DNA of 64,000 nt from Incurvaria masculella (Eukaryota; Arthropoda; Insecta; Lepidoptera; Incurvariidae), in contig OX335647.2 in NCBI GenBank assembly GCA_946894095.1, forward strand, positions 22,958,001 to 23,022,000, written 5' to 3'. Below, piece after piece: positions 9,774-19,713 of this stretch (positions are counted from its first letter, which is position 1; every line of letters begins with the position of its first letter). The position numbers and the translations under genes were made by a program. The notes below the pieces were generated by a model. That model did not search any database and had not been told where the DNA came from. It was given only the letters and a program-made list of their open reading frames with translations.

Positions 9774-10089
9774 CAGGGGCGGATTATCCATTACGCTGTG
9801 GAGGCAACTGCTTAGGGGCCCCGCATCGGCCAGGGGCCCCTCGCGCCGAGAAAAAAAATAAAGAAAATGTCATATCGAGTAATTTGAAGATGTCTATTTC
9901 TATCAACTAACTGGGTGGATAAGATAAAAATGTGGCTCTAAAGGAGCAGAGGAAAAACCTATCGTGCGAAAATTACTACTTCTAAGTAAAATCTATTTTT
10001 AAAGTTTTCATTAAACGTAATTATTCGTAAAATTTTGCGCCGCGCGAATGGCATTGCTTAGGGGCCCCAACTTGGTCAATCCGGCCCTG
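9774..10089. mobile_element. hAT-like MITE
   Basis: Ends CAGGGGCGGATT and AATCCGGCCCTG are imperfect inverted repeats of the CAGGG/CCCTG type typical of hAT elements. GGATAGGC-like flanks (GAATAGG left, GTATAGG right) suggest an approximate 8-bp duplication. CTTAGGGGCCCC occurs near both ends. 316 bp, non-coding. Confidence 0.7.
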
Positions 10090-10121
10090 GTATAGGCACG
10101 TATTAGTGATAATGTACTGAT

Positions 10122-10240
10122 ATTAGTTCGCTTACGAATCCGAACGCGCAACATCTAATGTTCGTTGCACTAAGCCTTGCAGCTCTTACGTGTCGTTAGA
10201 ATTCGAGATCATCAGGAGTGACCGATATGACTGGCTGGCG
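10122..10240 (+). repeat. fam-T repeat, uninterrupted copy
   Basis: Shares AGTTCGCTTACGAAT, AATGTTCGTTGCACTAAG and ACGTGTCGTTNGAA with 35640-35701 plus 35861-35930, where a fam-E MITE splits it at TAA. This copy therefore shows the empty site. Confidence 0.6.
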
Positions 10241-10445
10241 CTGCGTTCATTGTATGTGTTAACACTAAATAGGGCACGCTGCCGCTTATAGCTAAGTTTT
10301 GGTCGCCACTCCTCGTTATTCCTTACTCGTTGCCTAAAATGGACACTAATAACTGAATTTTAAGCGATATATTTTATTTCATAACATCCACAACATTAAC
10401 TGTCAGTTATTTTAAGATATTGCACCGCAAAACCCAGCTGGATCG

Positions 10446-10732
10446 TTTTTAGGGTACCGTACCCAAAGGGTGAACACGGAATCCTATTACTAAGCCTCCG
10501 CTATCCGTCCGTTCATCCGTCTGTCATCGGGCTGTATCTCATAAGCCGTAATAGGTAGGCGGCTGAAATTTTCACATGGTGTGTATTTATTTTGCCGCTA
10601 TAAAAACAAATAAGGAAAAAAAATATTAAAAATTAAAAGGGGCCATACAAAAAACGTGATTTGTTTGTGTTTAATCTTGTACGATGGTACGGAACCCTTC
10701 GTGTGCGAGTCCGACTCGCACTTGGCCGGTCT
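10446..10732 (+). mobile_element. fam-A copy
   Basis: TTTTTAGGGTACCGTACCC to ACTTGGCCGGTCTT. The CCGT microsatellite is nearly lost (CCGTCCGTTCATCCGTC), and the end palindrome is intact. Confidence 0.82.
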
Positions 10733-11222
10733 TAAAGTCCTATGATCAAATAGCAGCTTGAAAAAGCTTGCTGGATTAAAGCATTACACATTATCATTAA
10801 AAACTACATAATATTATTGAGAATATAATGTTTTGTTCTAATTACTATAATTAGGGCACTGGGTCCCTTATCTAGCTAACTCCGTCGCTGACTGTTGCTA
10901 CAGATCCTCCCACTGCAACCGTCCACCCTGACTGTTGCCATACTTGGAGCAACTCGCATTTGGGATTTTTATTTGGAAATGTTTCCATTTGAAAGGTCAA
11001 CAGTGGATTGACCGATGCGCGGATGTCTCATCGGTAGCCTTGTTTAGAACAACGGTTTTTCCTGGTTGACTAATTGATGTTTTATTGCATTGCAAAACAA
11101 ATAATGTTGTTTTCGGCTTTATTTCTCTAATCTTTAAGTTCGAAACTGTGTTATATATTTTATTGCTGAGCACAGATTCTGAAACAGAACGCTTGGTTTT
11201 AAGTTGGCTCTTTACAGCTCTA
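10733..11222. other. unassigned
   Basis: No shared repeat seen. ACTGTTGC occurs twice near 10890-10940 but without wider structure. Confidence 0.4.
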
Positions 11223-11523
11223 TTTTTAGGGTTCCGTACCCAAAAGGGTGCCAGCGGAACCCAATAACTAAGCCTCCGCTGTCCGTCCGTCCGTCCGTCC
11301 GTCTGTCACAGGGCTGTATCTCATTAACCGTAATAGGTAGGCAGCTGAAATTTTCACAGAAGGTGTATTTATTTTGCCGCTATAACAACAAATAGGTGAA
11401 ATTGAAAAATAATTAAAATTAAAGGGGGCTCCCATACAAAAAACGTGATCGATTTGTGTTAAGTCTCGTACGATGGTAAGGAACCCTTCGTGTGCGAGTC
11501 CGACTCGCACTTGGCCGGTTTTA
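11223..11523 (+). mobile_element. fam-A copy
   Basis: TTTTTAGGGTTCCGTACCC to CACTTGGCCGGTT, with about five CCGT units and an intact end palindrome. Confidence 0.85.
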
Positions 11524-11870
11524 ATGTTTTTCAATATCCATTTCCCAATTAAATAGCATCATTTCCTGCTACCGCCCACACTTGCCTTCCCCTGACCAAT
11601 CACCTCCTGCCCGCGCCAGCACCACCGAATTCTCATTTCTATACGGCGTTGATTGTAGTCCCTCGCCCGAGAGCGCCGGCCGCGTATGCAAATTGTTGCC
11701 TACGAAAGAGTCTAGGTTTTAATTACGCATTGTCTGCTCGGCGGTTACAAAATGATTCATCAGCGAAGTAAACTTGATCAATCTCTGGCACTTATGCTGT
11801 GGCGTCATAGCGGTGATCAATCATCATTTCCTTCGCATTGTTTGCGATGCAGCTATATGGGGAGAAACTT
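11524..11870. other. unassigned
   Basis: GC-richer sequence with no repeat partner or coding signal. Confidence 0.4.
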
Positions 11871-11874
11871 GCTT

Positions 11875-12496
11875 CATTTCAAGGGCTCCTTCGGAATGAT
11901 TATCACTCACAGTAACATACTGTTATAATGGACTAGAATTTCTAGCATCAGCCAAATATTCTAGTCCAAAAGCTTTAGCTGATGCATTCATATCCCAAAA
12001 CTTGTAGGTTTATTAGATTGTATATTCATTTCAATTCAAGGGCTCCTTCGGAATGATTATTACGCACAGTAACATACTTTTATAATGGACTATAATTTTT
12101 TAGCATCAGCCAAATATTCTAGTCCAAAAGCTTTAGCTGATGCATTCATATCACAAAACTTGTAGGTTTATTGGGTTGTATATTCATTTCAATTCAAGGG
12201 ATCCTTCGGAATGATTATTACTCACAGTAACATACTTTTATATGGACTAGAATTTCTAGCATCAGCCAAATATTCTAGTCCAAAAGCTTTAGCTGATGCA
12301 TTCATATCACAAAACTTGTAGGTTTATTGGGTTGTATATTCATTTCAATTAAAGGGATCCTTCGGAATGATTATTACTCACATACTGTTATAATGGACTA
12401 GAATTTCTAGCATCAGCCAAATATTCTAGTCTAAAAGCTTTCGCTGATGCATTCATATCACAAAACTTGTAGGTTTATTGGGTTGTATATTTATTG
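11875..12496 (+). repeat. fam-G tandem repeat, 4 units of about 157 bp
   Basis: Units start at about 11881, 12038, 12196 and 12352 with AAGGGNTCCTTCGGAATGAT and are over 90% alike. Each unit contains two interleaved inverted repeats in the order GGACTAGAAT, GCATCAGC, ATTCTAGTCC, GCTGATGC. Unit 2 has one change in the first arm and unit 4 one in the third. No coding frame runs through. It could be a minisatellite or the internal array of a larger element. Confidence 0.9.
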
Positions 12497-13120
12497 AAGC
12501 ACTGAATCAAGAGTCCACAACAATGTTTGCAATAAGGTGCCGTCACGGGCTAAGTTTGGCGGATGCTTTGAATTTCAACGGTGTTTCTGTTTTACATTTC
12601 CTTTAGCTTCCGAAATCAGTTAGTCGAGAATATGTAGTCATCATGAAATAACGAAATATCATGAAAATGCATAAAGAATGTCCAGCTATTTTGTGTCCAA
12701 AGTGTAATTCACGTAGTCAACATCGTAAAAGGTAAAAAAACATTTAGGTAGAAATCAAAAAGTTGTCGCACTTGGGCCTCAGTCCAGTTATAGTAGGAAT
12801 ACATCAATCAAGCTTGTTGCTACAGATTTCAAACACAGCTGCCAGTCGCATCCCAAGTCTCAATGCGGTGGAGGCACCGGGTGCGTCCAGGTACCTGCGA
12901 GCTGGCGGCGCGGCGGTGCGGGGCATGCGTGCGTCGCCTGACATTGACACGCATTAAAGTGATATACGATCTCGATTCGACTCGAGGAGATAACTGCGCG
13001 ATTCCATTTGAAAATCATTTGCAATCTGGACAAGTGAAGGCTGCCCAATTATATTAAAATTTGCTGTACCGATAACTGTGATCACATAACAACTTTAGTT
13101 GAAGCAAAATAAATGTGATG
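12497..13120. other. unassigned, with a GC-rich exon-like patch
   Basis: Positions 12826-12890 lie between a CTACAG acceptor-like and a CCAG/GTACCT donor-like site and are open in one frame (reads ISNTAASRIPSLNAVEAPGA). CpG-rich sequence continues to 12960. No function recognised. Confidence 0.2.
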
Positions 13121-13326
13121 GTCCAATACGATGGTACCAACCCGGGTGGGCTTAACCCTACCACCTAGGAGGGAAGAGGATCTATCGCTTTACATGGACT
13201 CCGAACCACGGTGAAGCCATTCGCGACGAAATGCACATATTCAACTGAGAAAGAGAAAGGGACGGGGATTTGAACCCAGACTTCTAGGTGGAAAGCAAAT
13301 CCCTGCGCCACTAGACTCATACTTAT
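13121..13326 (-). mobile_element. fam-C SINE, tRNA-type head, 3' truncated
   Basis: The minus strand has A-box-like GTCTAGTGGCGCAGGG and a near-consensus B box GGGTTCAAATCCCC, then the fam-C body as far as TTGGTACCATCG. The tail half is missing. The head differs from the 9162 and 55228 copies. Confidence 0.8.
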
Positions 13327-14024
13327 AAAATAGTAACGTTACTGACTGACAGACGACGCAAGACAAAACCTCTGGACCTACAGATTTAATATTTGGAGGA
13401 AATATTCCTTGAGTACCCTTGGGATGCACTAAGGAGGGATTTCTTAAAAACGTTTGTATGAATAAAAGTTTTCATGAAATCGTTCCCAAAACATTCACCC
13501 GATTGCGATTAATGTTTGGTGAGGTTTTGTACGCGCGCCCGCAAAAGTTTCTGGCCATATCTTTACCGGCTCCGCTCGGGTGAGTGTCCCATACGAAACG
13601 TAGTCTAGCAGAGTTGTAGACCCCTACATTTATTGGAAGGCATCTAAGTTTGAAATATTGCCGAAGTACCGCCCACCAAGTATTCTGTGCACCATTAATC
13701 AACCAGAAACACTTTCGTTCACAAAACTTGACTTGCGCCGTTGGGTATCTGCGACCGCATTCTGTCAAATCAGGTCACATACAACTTTTTTACGTTTTAA
13801 CTATTGTATTATTTTGTAAATTTTCAAACTTACCACTAATACGATAAGAGTTACACACTTACACACATTCGTGTAGTACGAATTGTTGTGATTAAGCGCG
13901 TAATAACTAACGTAAATCGCTGGGTCAAATCCCAAACTGTGATTCTCTTTTCTACTAATCGAGGTTGAATCGTTTCAAATGTGAGCTGTTCAATGGTCTA
14001 GACCCCATGTAAAACAGTTGGTCC
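13327..14024. other. unassigned
   Basis: Overlapping ORFs on both strands near 13472-13847 show no recognisable domain. Confidence 0.35.
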
Positions 14025-14100
14025 CTTTTGCTTCTTACTTAGAGTTAGGGTTTGTACCATCGCATTGGATGAAATATGGTCAAAGCGGCAATGAAAAACA
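14025..14100 (+). repeat. fam-C SINE body fragment
   Basis: Contains TTAGGGTTTGTACCATCGCATTGG-like body sequence (longest match GTACCATCGCATTGGATGAA) and AAAGCGGCAATGAAAA. Confidence 0.7.
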
Positions 14101-15609
14101 TAAAGACGTTTGATATTGTGTTTTCAATATTTGTTTTAAGTTTTTACCATCCTTAAGATTAAAAACGTGCAGTATCGCTAATCAACTATACATTTTAATT
14201 AGCTCGGTACTTAATAAAACGATCAAAGCATTAATAGGGGAATTACTAATATTAATGGATAATTTAAAATGGTTTTAATACATCCACCCAGGAGAAAGTG
14301 TGAAGTAATTGGCCTTTAAACCATCTCTACATTCTACCGAAGTTCATTATCTAGTTTGAACCATTGCTCGAAATGGCCATCGTTTACTGCTAGCGGGCTT
14401 AATTTATGAATACTTAACATTTAAGGAAATAGTTTATGAGCGCACGACACACAAACTTTATTTAAAATGAGAAATTTATAATAATTTGAATATTATAATA
14501 ATAAAGGCATCTAAATATTGGCACGGGTGCGTTGATCTCGCTAAGTTTTCAATACTTTTTAATCGACAATATTTATCGTTTAGGTTTTTCATATTGATTT
14601 CAGATTCAGACAAAATAAGCAAATTTTATCATTAAATAAACATGAAGCATGATGTAAAACATTTTGCTGCTAAGGTTGTTTGCTGCTCCGACGAACCACT
14701 TTCTTTTCGTTTACTCATTGTCTTTTTATGTGAAGGTAATAGGACAATTCCATGCAAAATAATGTTCGTTGCAGTTCATTCATGAAATCAATACTTTTTT
14801 TGCACATAAATTAAATTTTAATTGCCCATCTAAAATATTCTTAAACATTTACAGAAATACCAGTACGTATTGAAGACATTGGATTTGTCAATTTTCAAAG
14901 GCTAACCGCAGCCGAAGAAGTTGCGACTAGACACTTCTCCGGGAGTCTAATCAAATAATTTTAAAAACAGAAAATGTTTTTCGCACCCTTCGCAACAGCC
15001 ACTGGACGGTTTTTATTGTAGTTAACATTTACTTCTTATTTGATGTAAATCTATTTGAGATACTCTCTACCTGCCGCGTGAAAATCCGTAACATTTTTCA
15101 AACATGTCTAACGACCGCGGTAACCTCAAAAGTACTATTTGTACTTATCATATTATTAAATGTATGTTTTAAAAGTTTATTAAATCGTCAAGTACGGGAC
15201 TATTCTAACCGAATATATTATTTTGCAATATGATGCTACTTTTTTTGTTGTCCGTAGTTCTTCCGGTCATCCTAACCTCTCGCGCGCCGCAAGGCCTCTT
15301 CCCCATGGTGCTCGATAGCCTACCGTCAGCCTGACTGTGCCAATGCTCTTTTACATGGGTTTTAAGATTACACGCATATTTTTGTACTCATATTAAACAT
15401 ATATACATTATTCCCATAAAATGCTACCACCCGCAGAATCAACGGACGTACGAATGTAACAATTCGAATGGAACTTAGCTAACTATACAATTGTATTAAT
15501 AAAATACACAACTATTAAGGAAGCTAGGAAAGTAACTGAACCACACTGTTTGTAGCCTTAATCTGTTCTACCAAGGAATTATTTGGCAGTAGCATTAAGT
15601 TCTAAGTAT
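14101..15609. other. unassigned
   Basis: About 1.5 kb of AT-rich sequence with no repeat partner in the window, no inverted ends and no ORF of note. Confidence 0.4.
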
Positions 15610-15770
15610 GTATTTCATAATTGTGGACGGAAAAGTATGTTATGTAAACCCGTGAAGTTTCTTTGCGGGTTCTTCTTTACTGGGTTGATCGAATCCGCGG
15701 ATCTGTGTGACGTAACTTGGTGTAGTTTGACTGCCAAAAAGTTTAAATAAATGAAATGAAATGAAATGTA
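15610..15770 (+). repeat. LINE-like 3' end
   Basis: GTGAAGTTTCTTTGCGGGTTCTTCTT, related to the fam-J core GAGTTTCTTNCCAGTTCTTCTT, is followed by a short 3' region and a GAAATGAAATGAAATG tail. The hairpin-plus-short-repeat layout fits a LINE 3' end. No ORF remains. Confidence 0.5.
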
Positions 15771-16152
15771 CCCACTGCGGGGGTGCGATTTAGGTACTGC
15801 TCGCAAGCCAGTAGTTGGAGTGATTGGTTTTCTCTACGAACGTGTTTTTTGTTGTGTCGCTAAATAAACGGAATAGAACTGCTAGCTCACTATGCGCGGG
15901 GGCGTATTTTGACCGACAGACGCAAGGCACGCGCGTGACCTTCGATGGAATTGGTTAATAGGGTCTGGTGACCTCCGATCCGGCCCTAGGCTGCATTCCG
16001 GGCAGCAATAGAAAATTTCATTAGCAAAATTATATGTTAGAACCATAACTACTTAACTGTCCGAGAGCCTGGAGGATAATTATTTCAACAATAAGTAAAC
16101 ACAAACCTTGAAAGTAATCCAAATACAATTGCTTGAGTTCTCTCATACATTA
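15771..16152. other. unassigned
   Basis: No shared repeat recognised. Confidence 0.4.
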
Positions 16153-16231
16153 ACAGAACTAGACATTGCATTCCATGCGTTGATACCTGCCCGGGCGGGC
16201 TTGACCATAACACCTAGTAAGGGAAGTACCC
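16153..16231 (-). repeat. fam-C SINE fragment
   Basis: Reads GCCCGGGCGGGCTTGACC and ACCTAGTAAGGGAAG, the fam-C body. It stops exactly at the fam-A copy starting at 16232. Confidence 0.65.
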
Positions 16232-16520
16232 TTTTTAGGTTTCCGTACCCAAAGGGTGAAAGGGAACCCAATTACTAAGCCTCCGCTGTCCGTCCGTCCG
16301 TCTGTCACAGGGCTGTATCACATGAACCGTAATAGGCAGCCAGCTGAAATGTTTAAAGAGTTTGTATTTATTTTGCCGTTGTAACCACAAATAGGCAAAA
16401 TAAAAAAAAATAAAAAATTAAAGGCGGACCCCACAAAAAAACCTGATTATTTATGTTAAACCTTGAACGATGGTACGGAACCCTTCGTTTGCGAGTCCGA
16501 CTCGCACTTGGCCGGCTTTT
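16232..16520 (+). mobile_element. fam-A copy
   Basis: TTTTTAGGTTTCCGTACCC to CACTTGGCCGGCTTTT, flanked by fam-C pieces on both sides. Confidence 0.82.
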
Positions 16521-16521
16521 A

Positions 16522-16846
16522 TGTAACTGGATATGGATGGCTAATACCAAACTGAAAGCCAGATAATAACTAAGCCTAACTCACCACATTGGAACTTAAT
16601 GCTATGCCAGGATCTTCCTTAATAGCTTGGTTACATTGAACCGGATTGAAAACACGGACAATTTTCATTCCCGCTTCGACCATCGCTCATTCAATTTAGA
16701 TTGATTCCGATCCATTGAACAGGCCGTATTCTTAACGAAATGCACTTATTCATCTCAGAAAGTGAATTAAAGTGATGCATGAACGGGGCGGGAATTTGAA
16801 CCCATGATCTCTGACATGGAAGGCAAGAAGCCCCTTGGCTATGAGC
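16522..16846 (-). mobile_element. fam-C SINE, tRNA-type head
   Basis: A tail-side start (TATGTAACTGGATATGGATGG) and body landmarks lead to a head whose minus strand has a B-box-like GGGTTCAAATTCC. About 75% identical to other copies, so older. Part of the mid-body is deleted near 16690. Confidence 0.75.
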
Positions 16847-16935
16847 CCATTTATGCATATTTAAATTTATTTATTTATTCATTAAAGTGATCTGAGAACA
16901 CAATATTTTTTTTAAATAAAAAATTGCACGAAATT

Positions 16936-17010
16936 CCTACAATTGCACGGCTACAGCAAACTGGATGGAAAACACGGAATGCATGTCCATCCGCCACTGA
17001 GCTACAATCC
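16936..17010 (-). repeat. fam-C SINE fragment
   Basis: TTGCACGGCTACAGCAAACTGG and GGAAAACACGGA, joined directly to a head-like CCACTGAGCTAC, so the body centre is deleted. Confidence 0.55.
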
Positions 17011-17351
17011 ACTCAAAAACATTACTTTGGGTCAAAAACATTTTTGGACCTTTGGCCTTAAACATCGTCTCCACGTTTCGAAACATTTTGAAAAATCACG
17101 CATGTTATTATATGATATGCTTTATGTTACGCAGTAAAGATCTCTCTAAATTAGAAATTCTAAATTTCCTTCTATACGGCAATTTTTCTCAGATTATTAA
17201 TGGCACTTTTAAATCCGGTCGACTGAATGTGTGAGTTATGCGTTGGCGTTGAATATGGCATATTTGTCATACGGTGTCAACGGCGCCACGATAGGTTCCT
17301 GTCGGTTCGATGATTGATATAGTCAGCAGTGGTGTTCAAGACCCACATTCT
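17011..17351. other. unassigned
   Basis: Nothing recognised. Confidence 0.4.
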
Positions 17352-17690
17352 TTACTTTGTAGATAATTTGAAAGATCCGGTTGGTTTCGCTTGATTAACC
17401 GATATGGCACACGCACTTCCGTGACACATGATTGAAACGTTTAAGGCGAAATCGGGGGTCGATTTAGTTTTGGACAATAACACGATCGGGCCTCCAAACC
17501 ACCGCGTCGCATTGCCCGCCCGCGCTATTACTTCGTTTTCGATTAGCTCTTTTGCTATGCTCCAGAAGCCCGATTCTGCTATTTGTCCAATTTTAAACCA
17601 TTCCGTATTAGTTATGTTTCCGTCAAACATAACACGCTAAGTTTCGAGTGCGGTTTCCAAAAATCGGTGTTCAGCTAATTCACACACGCG
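17352..17690 (-). pseudogene. antisense coding-like stretch of unknown origin
   Basis: The minus-strand frame 17630-17352 is open for 92 codons (NTEWFKIGQIAESGFWSIAK, later ATRWFGGPIVLLSK). The same frame continues upstream past one TAG with RVCELAEHRFLETALET, so about 110 codons in one frame contain a single stop. I do not recognise the family. The plus strand is also open for 70 codons, which weakens the case. It could be an exon, a relic of another element, or part of the LINE 5' region read backwards. Confidence 0.3.
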
Positions 17691-18255
17691 TTTTGGTGTT
17701 GTCTATGGAGTGGTTATGGTGGAAGACCACCCGCCAGGTGATCGTGTGTTAGTATCGTCCGCGAATACGCGAACTTAACTTAACAAATTTAACATCAAAA
17801 CATTCATTAATTATCATAAAACTCACTGAACGTATACATTAAACTGCGGAGAACACTGTGATAATAACTTTAAATCAAAATTGCTTATTCTCCTAAATAT
17901 TTATCAGTCTGTAAAAAAAAAAACTTTCGTGCAAAATAAATTGTGCCTCAAAATGTGATGATGAATTTCACCTTATTTTCTTTTTTAATTTGAATCAAAG
18001 TGAAATAATTTAGTGACAGTGATGACTATTTGCAGTGAATTCATATAAATTTTGTCAATCTACCTACCTTACAGAAATAAATATAAATGTTCTACAATAG
18101 ATAAGACTATATCGCCTACCTCGTCAGAGCTACGAGTGTCACAGCGTATTGAACGCTTGGATACAAAGTCGGAGGACCCTGGTTCGAGACTGGTGTGCGA
18201 AACAATTTTTATTTTTTTTTCGCGTTTTATATTTTCTCGATAATTATATTTAATC

Positions 18256-19713
18256 ATGTTGACTCGTAATAAAACGAACGCTCTAACTTCCAAAAATCCA
18301 AACTCTGTTCATCAAGATTCAATTCATAACAGTACTCTGCAAGAATCCTCGAGGTTCCAGTCACTATCCAATGAAGACGTATCAACCAGGAAGTTGTTAG
18401 AATCATCTAACCTAAATAATACATTCAATAAAAGCCTACCACTATTGTCAACCAGCAGCGAAAATTCTAATCTTGAAACGGAAAATCTTAGACTACAGCT
18501 TCAAGAAAAAGATTCTGAGCTTACTAAGGCCCAAATCGAAATAGAAAGCTTAATTTTGCAAAATGGTGATCTGCAGAAAAAACTTAAATACGCCGAGTTA
18601 AAGTCTGAACAATATAAAAAAATGTACGTAGACGCTCTTGGAAACGAACCTCTTCAACACCGTACGCCAACTTTATCCAAACATAAAAAAATATTACGAG
18701 ATTCGTCAGGCAGCAAGAAAAAAACGAAAGCAAAAGAACAGCTGGCAAGTAAAGGGAATGGAGAAGAAATAGAGACCCCTAGGAAGCCTGATACAGTGGC
18801 ATTATTCGATTTACCGAAATCAACCCGTCCGCCCACACAGCAAGCAACTACCACGGAAGCAATCCAACAACCTACGACCTTCTCTGACATTTCGAATTCA
18901 TCAACGGCACGACTTCGGACAGAGACGACCACGACCACTCCTCGCTCGAAAGAGACAGACAAAAAAAGGATAATAATATTTGCAGATAACCAAGGCAAAG
19001 GATTATCACGAGCACTCCAGGAAACACTAGGGATCTCTTACAAAATATTATGTATTTTTAAACCAGGATCATCACTTTCCGAATTATTGTCTTCTTTTAA
19101 ACCTATTTGTAAATCGCTCAGGAAATCAGACATTGTGATTATAATCGGAGGCACAAACGACAAAAATCCTCGTTTACTACTGTCAAATTTGTACTATTAT
19201 CTAAGCACTGCATCCCATACCAACATACTTATCTCTGAAGTGCCCCGAAATATTCATTTAAAAGAATGTATGCTCAACAAACATGTAAAGACCGAATGCA
19301 AACAATTTTCCCACTGCACCTTTTTAGATTTGGGATACTCTAGGGAAGTCCCTAAATTATTTACTCAAAATTTAAGTGATCGTTTAACTAAGGAAATATT
19401 GCATATTCAAAATAAGAACGATTACGAATACTTTATGTCACAACAGCAAGCGAAATGGGAAAATTACTGCAGTAACAACAGGACCAAAAAAAATTTTACC
19501 TATGCTCAAGCCCTTAAGGCACAAACTCATGATACGTGTACACAGACTGAGTACGAAACACAAACGGTGGCAGCACCCGTGTCGTCAGTAACAAGCCCGC
19601 AGCAGGCGGCGGAGGCGGTAGAGGCGGAGACACTGACTCCAACACAAAAAAATCCGTCTAATATTTTAGAAAATGTAGATTGTAACACAAACGATGATTT
19701 TTTTCGGAACTAA
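18256..19713 (+). CDS. LINE ORF1: coiled coil plus SGNH/esterase-like domain
   Basis: 485 aa. ORF1 proteins of this group bind the element RNA and act as chaperones in the retrotransposition complex. Visible parts: a Ser/Asn-rich N-terminus (1-70); a heptad-rich coiled coil at about 72-125 (LETENLRLQLQEKDSEL, then IEIESLILQNGDLQKKLKY); a Lys-rich and Thr-rich linker (140-235) suited to RNA binding; and an alpha/beta segment at about 238-385 resembling the esterase-like domain of CR1-type ORF1 (IIIFADNQGKGL for block I, IVIIIGGTND for block III). Block I has ADNQ where active enzymes have GDS, and no terminal D-x-x-H is evident, so it looks catalytically dead. A Gln/Ala-rich C-tail follows. 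No CCHC knuckle is seen. The ATG at 18256 is the first in frame after an AT-rich leader. The stop lies 20 nt inside ORF2. Confidence 0.88.
   Translation: MLTRNKTNALTSKNPNSVHQDSIHNSTLQESSRFQSLSNEDVSTRKLLESSNLNNTFNKSLPLLSTSSENSNLETENLRLQLQEKDSELTKAQIEIESLILQNGDLQKKLKYAELKSEQYKKMYVDALGNEPLQHRTPTLSKHKKILRDSSGSKKKTKAKEQLASKGNGEEIETPRKPDTVALFDLPKSTRPPTQQATTTEAIQQPTTFSDISNSSTARLRTETTTTTPRSKETDKKRIIIFADNQGKGLSRALQETLGISYKILCIFKPGSSLSELLSSFKPICKSLRKSDIVIIIGGTNDKNPRLLLSNLYYYLSTASHTNILISEVPRNIHLKECMLNKHVKTECKQFSHCTFLDLGYSREVPKLFTQNLSDRLTKEILHIQNKNDYEYFMSQQQAKWENYCSNNRTKKNFTYAQALKAQTHDTCTQTEYETQTVAAPVSSVTSPQQAAEAVEAETLTPTQKNPSNILENVDCNTNDDFFRN

Noticed and set aside
11875..12496. CRISPR-like array
   Set aside because: Units are about 157 bp and contiguous without unique spacers, in an insect genome.
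18654..18998. minus-strand ORF opposite LINE ORF1
   Set aside because: Shadow frame of a well-supported coding sequence.
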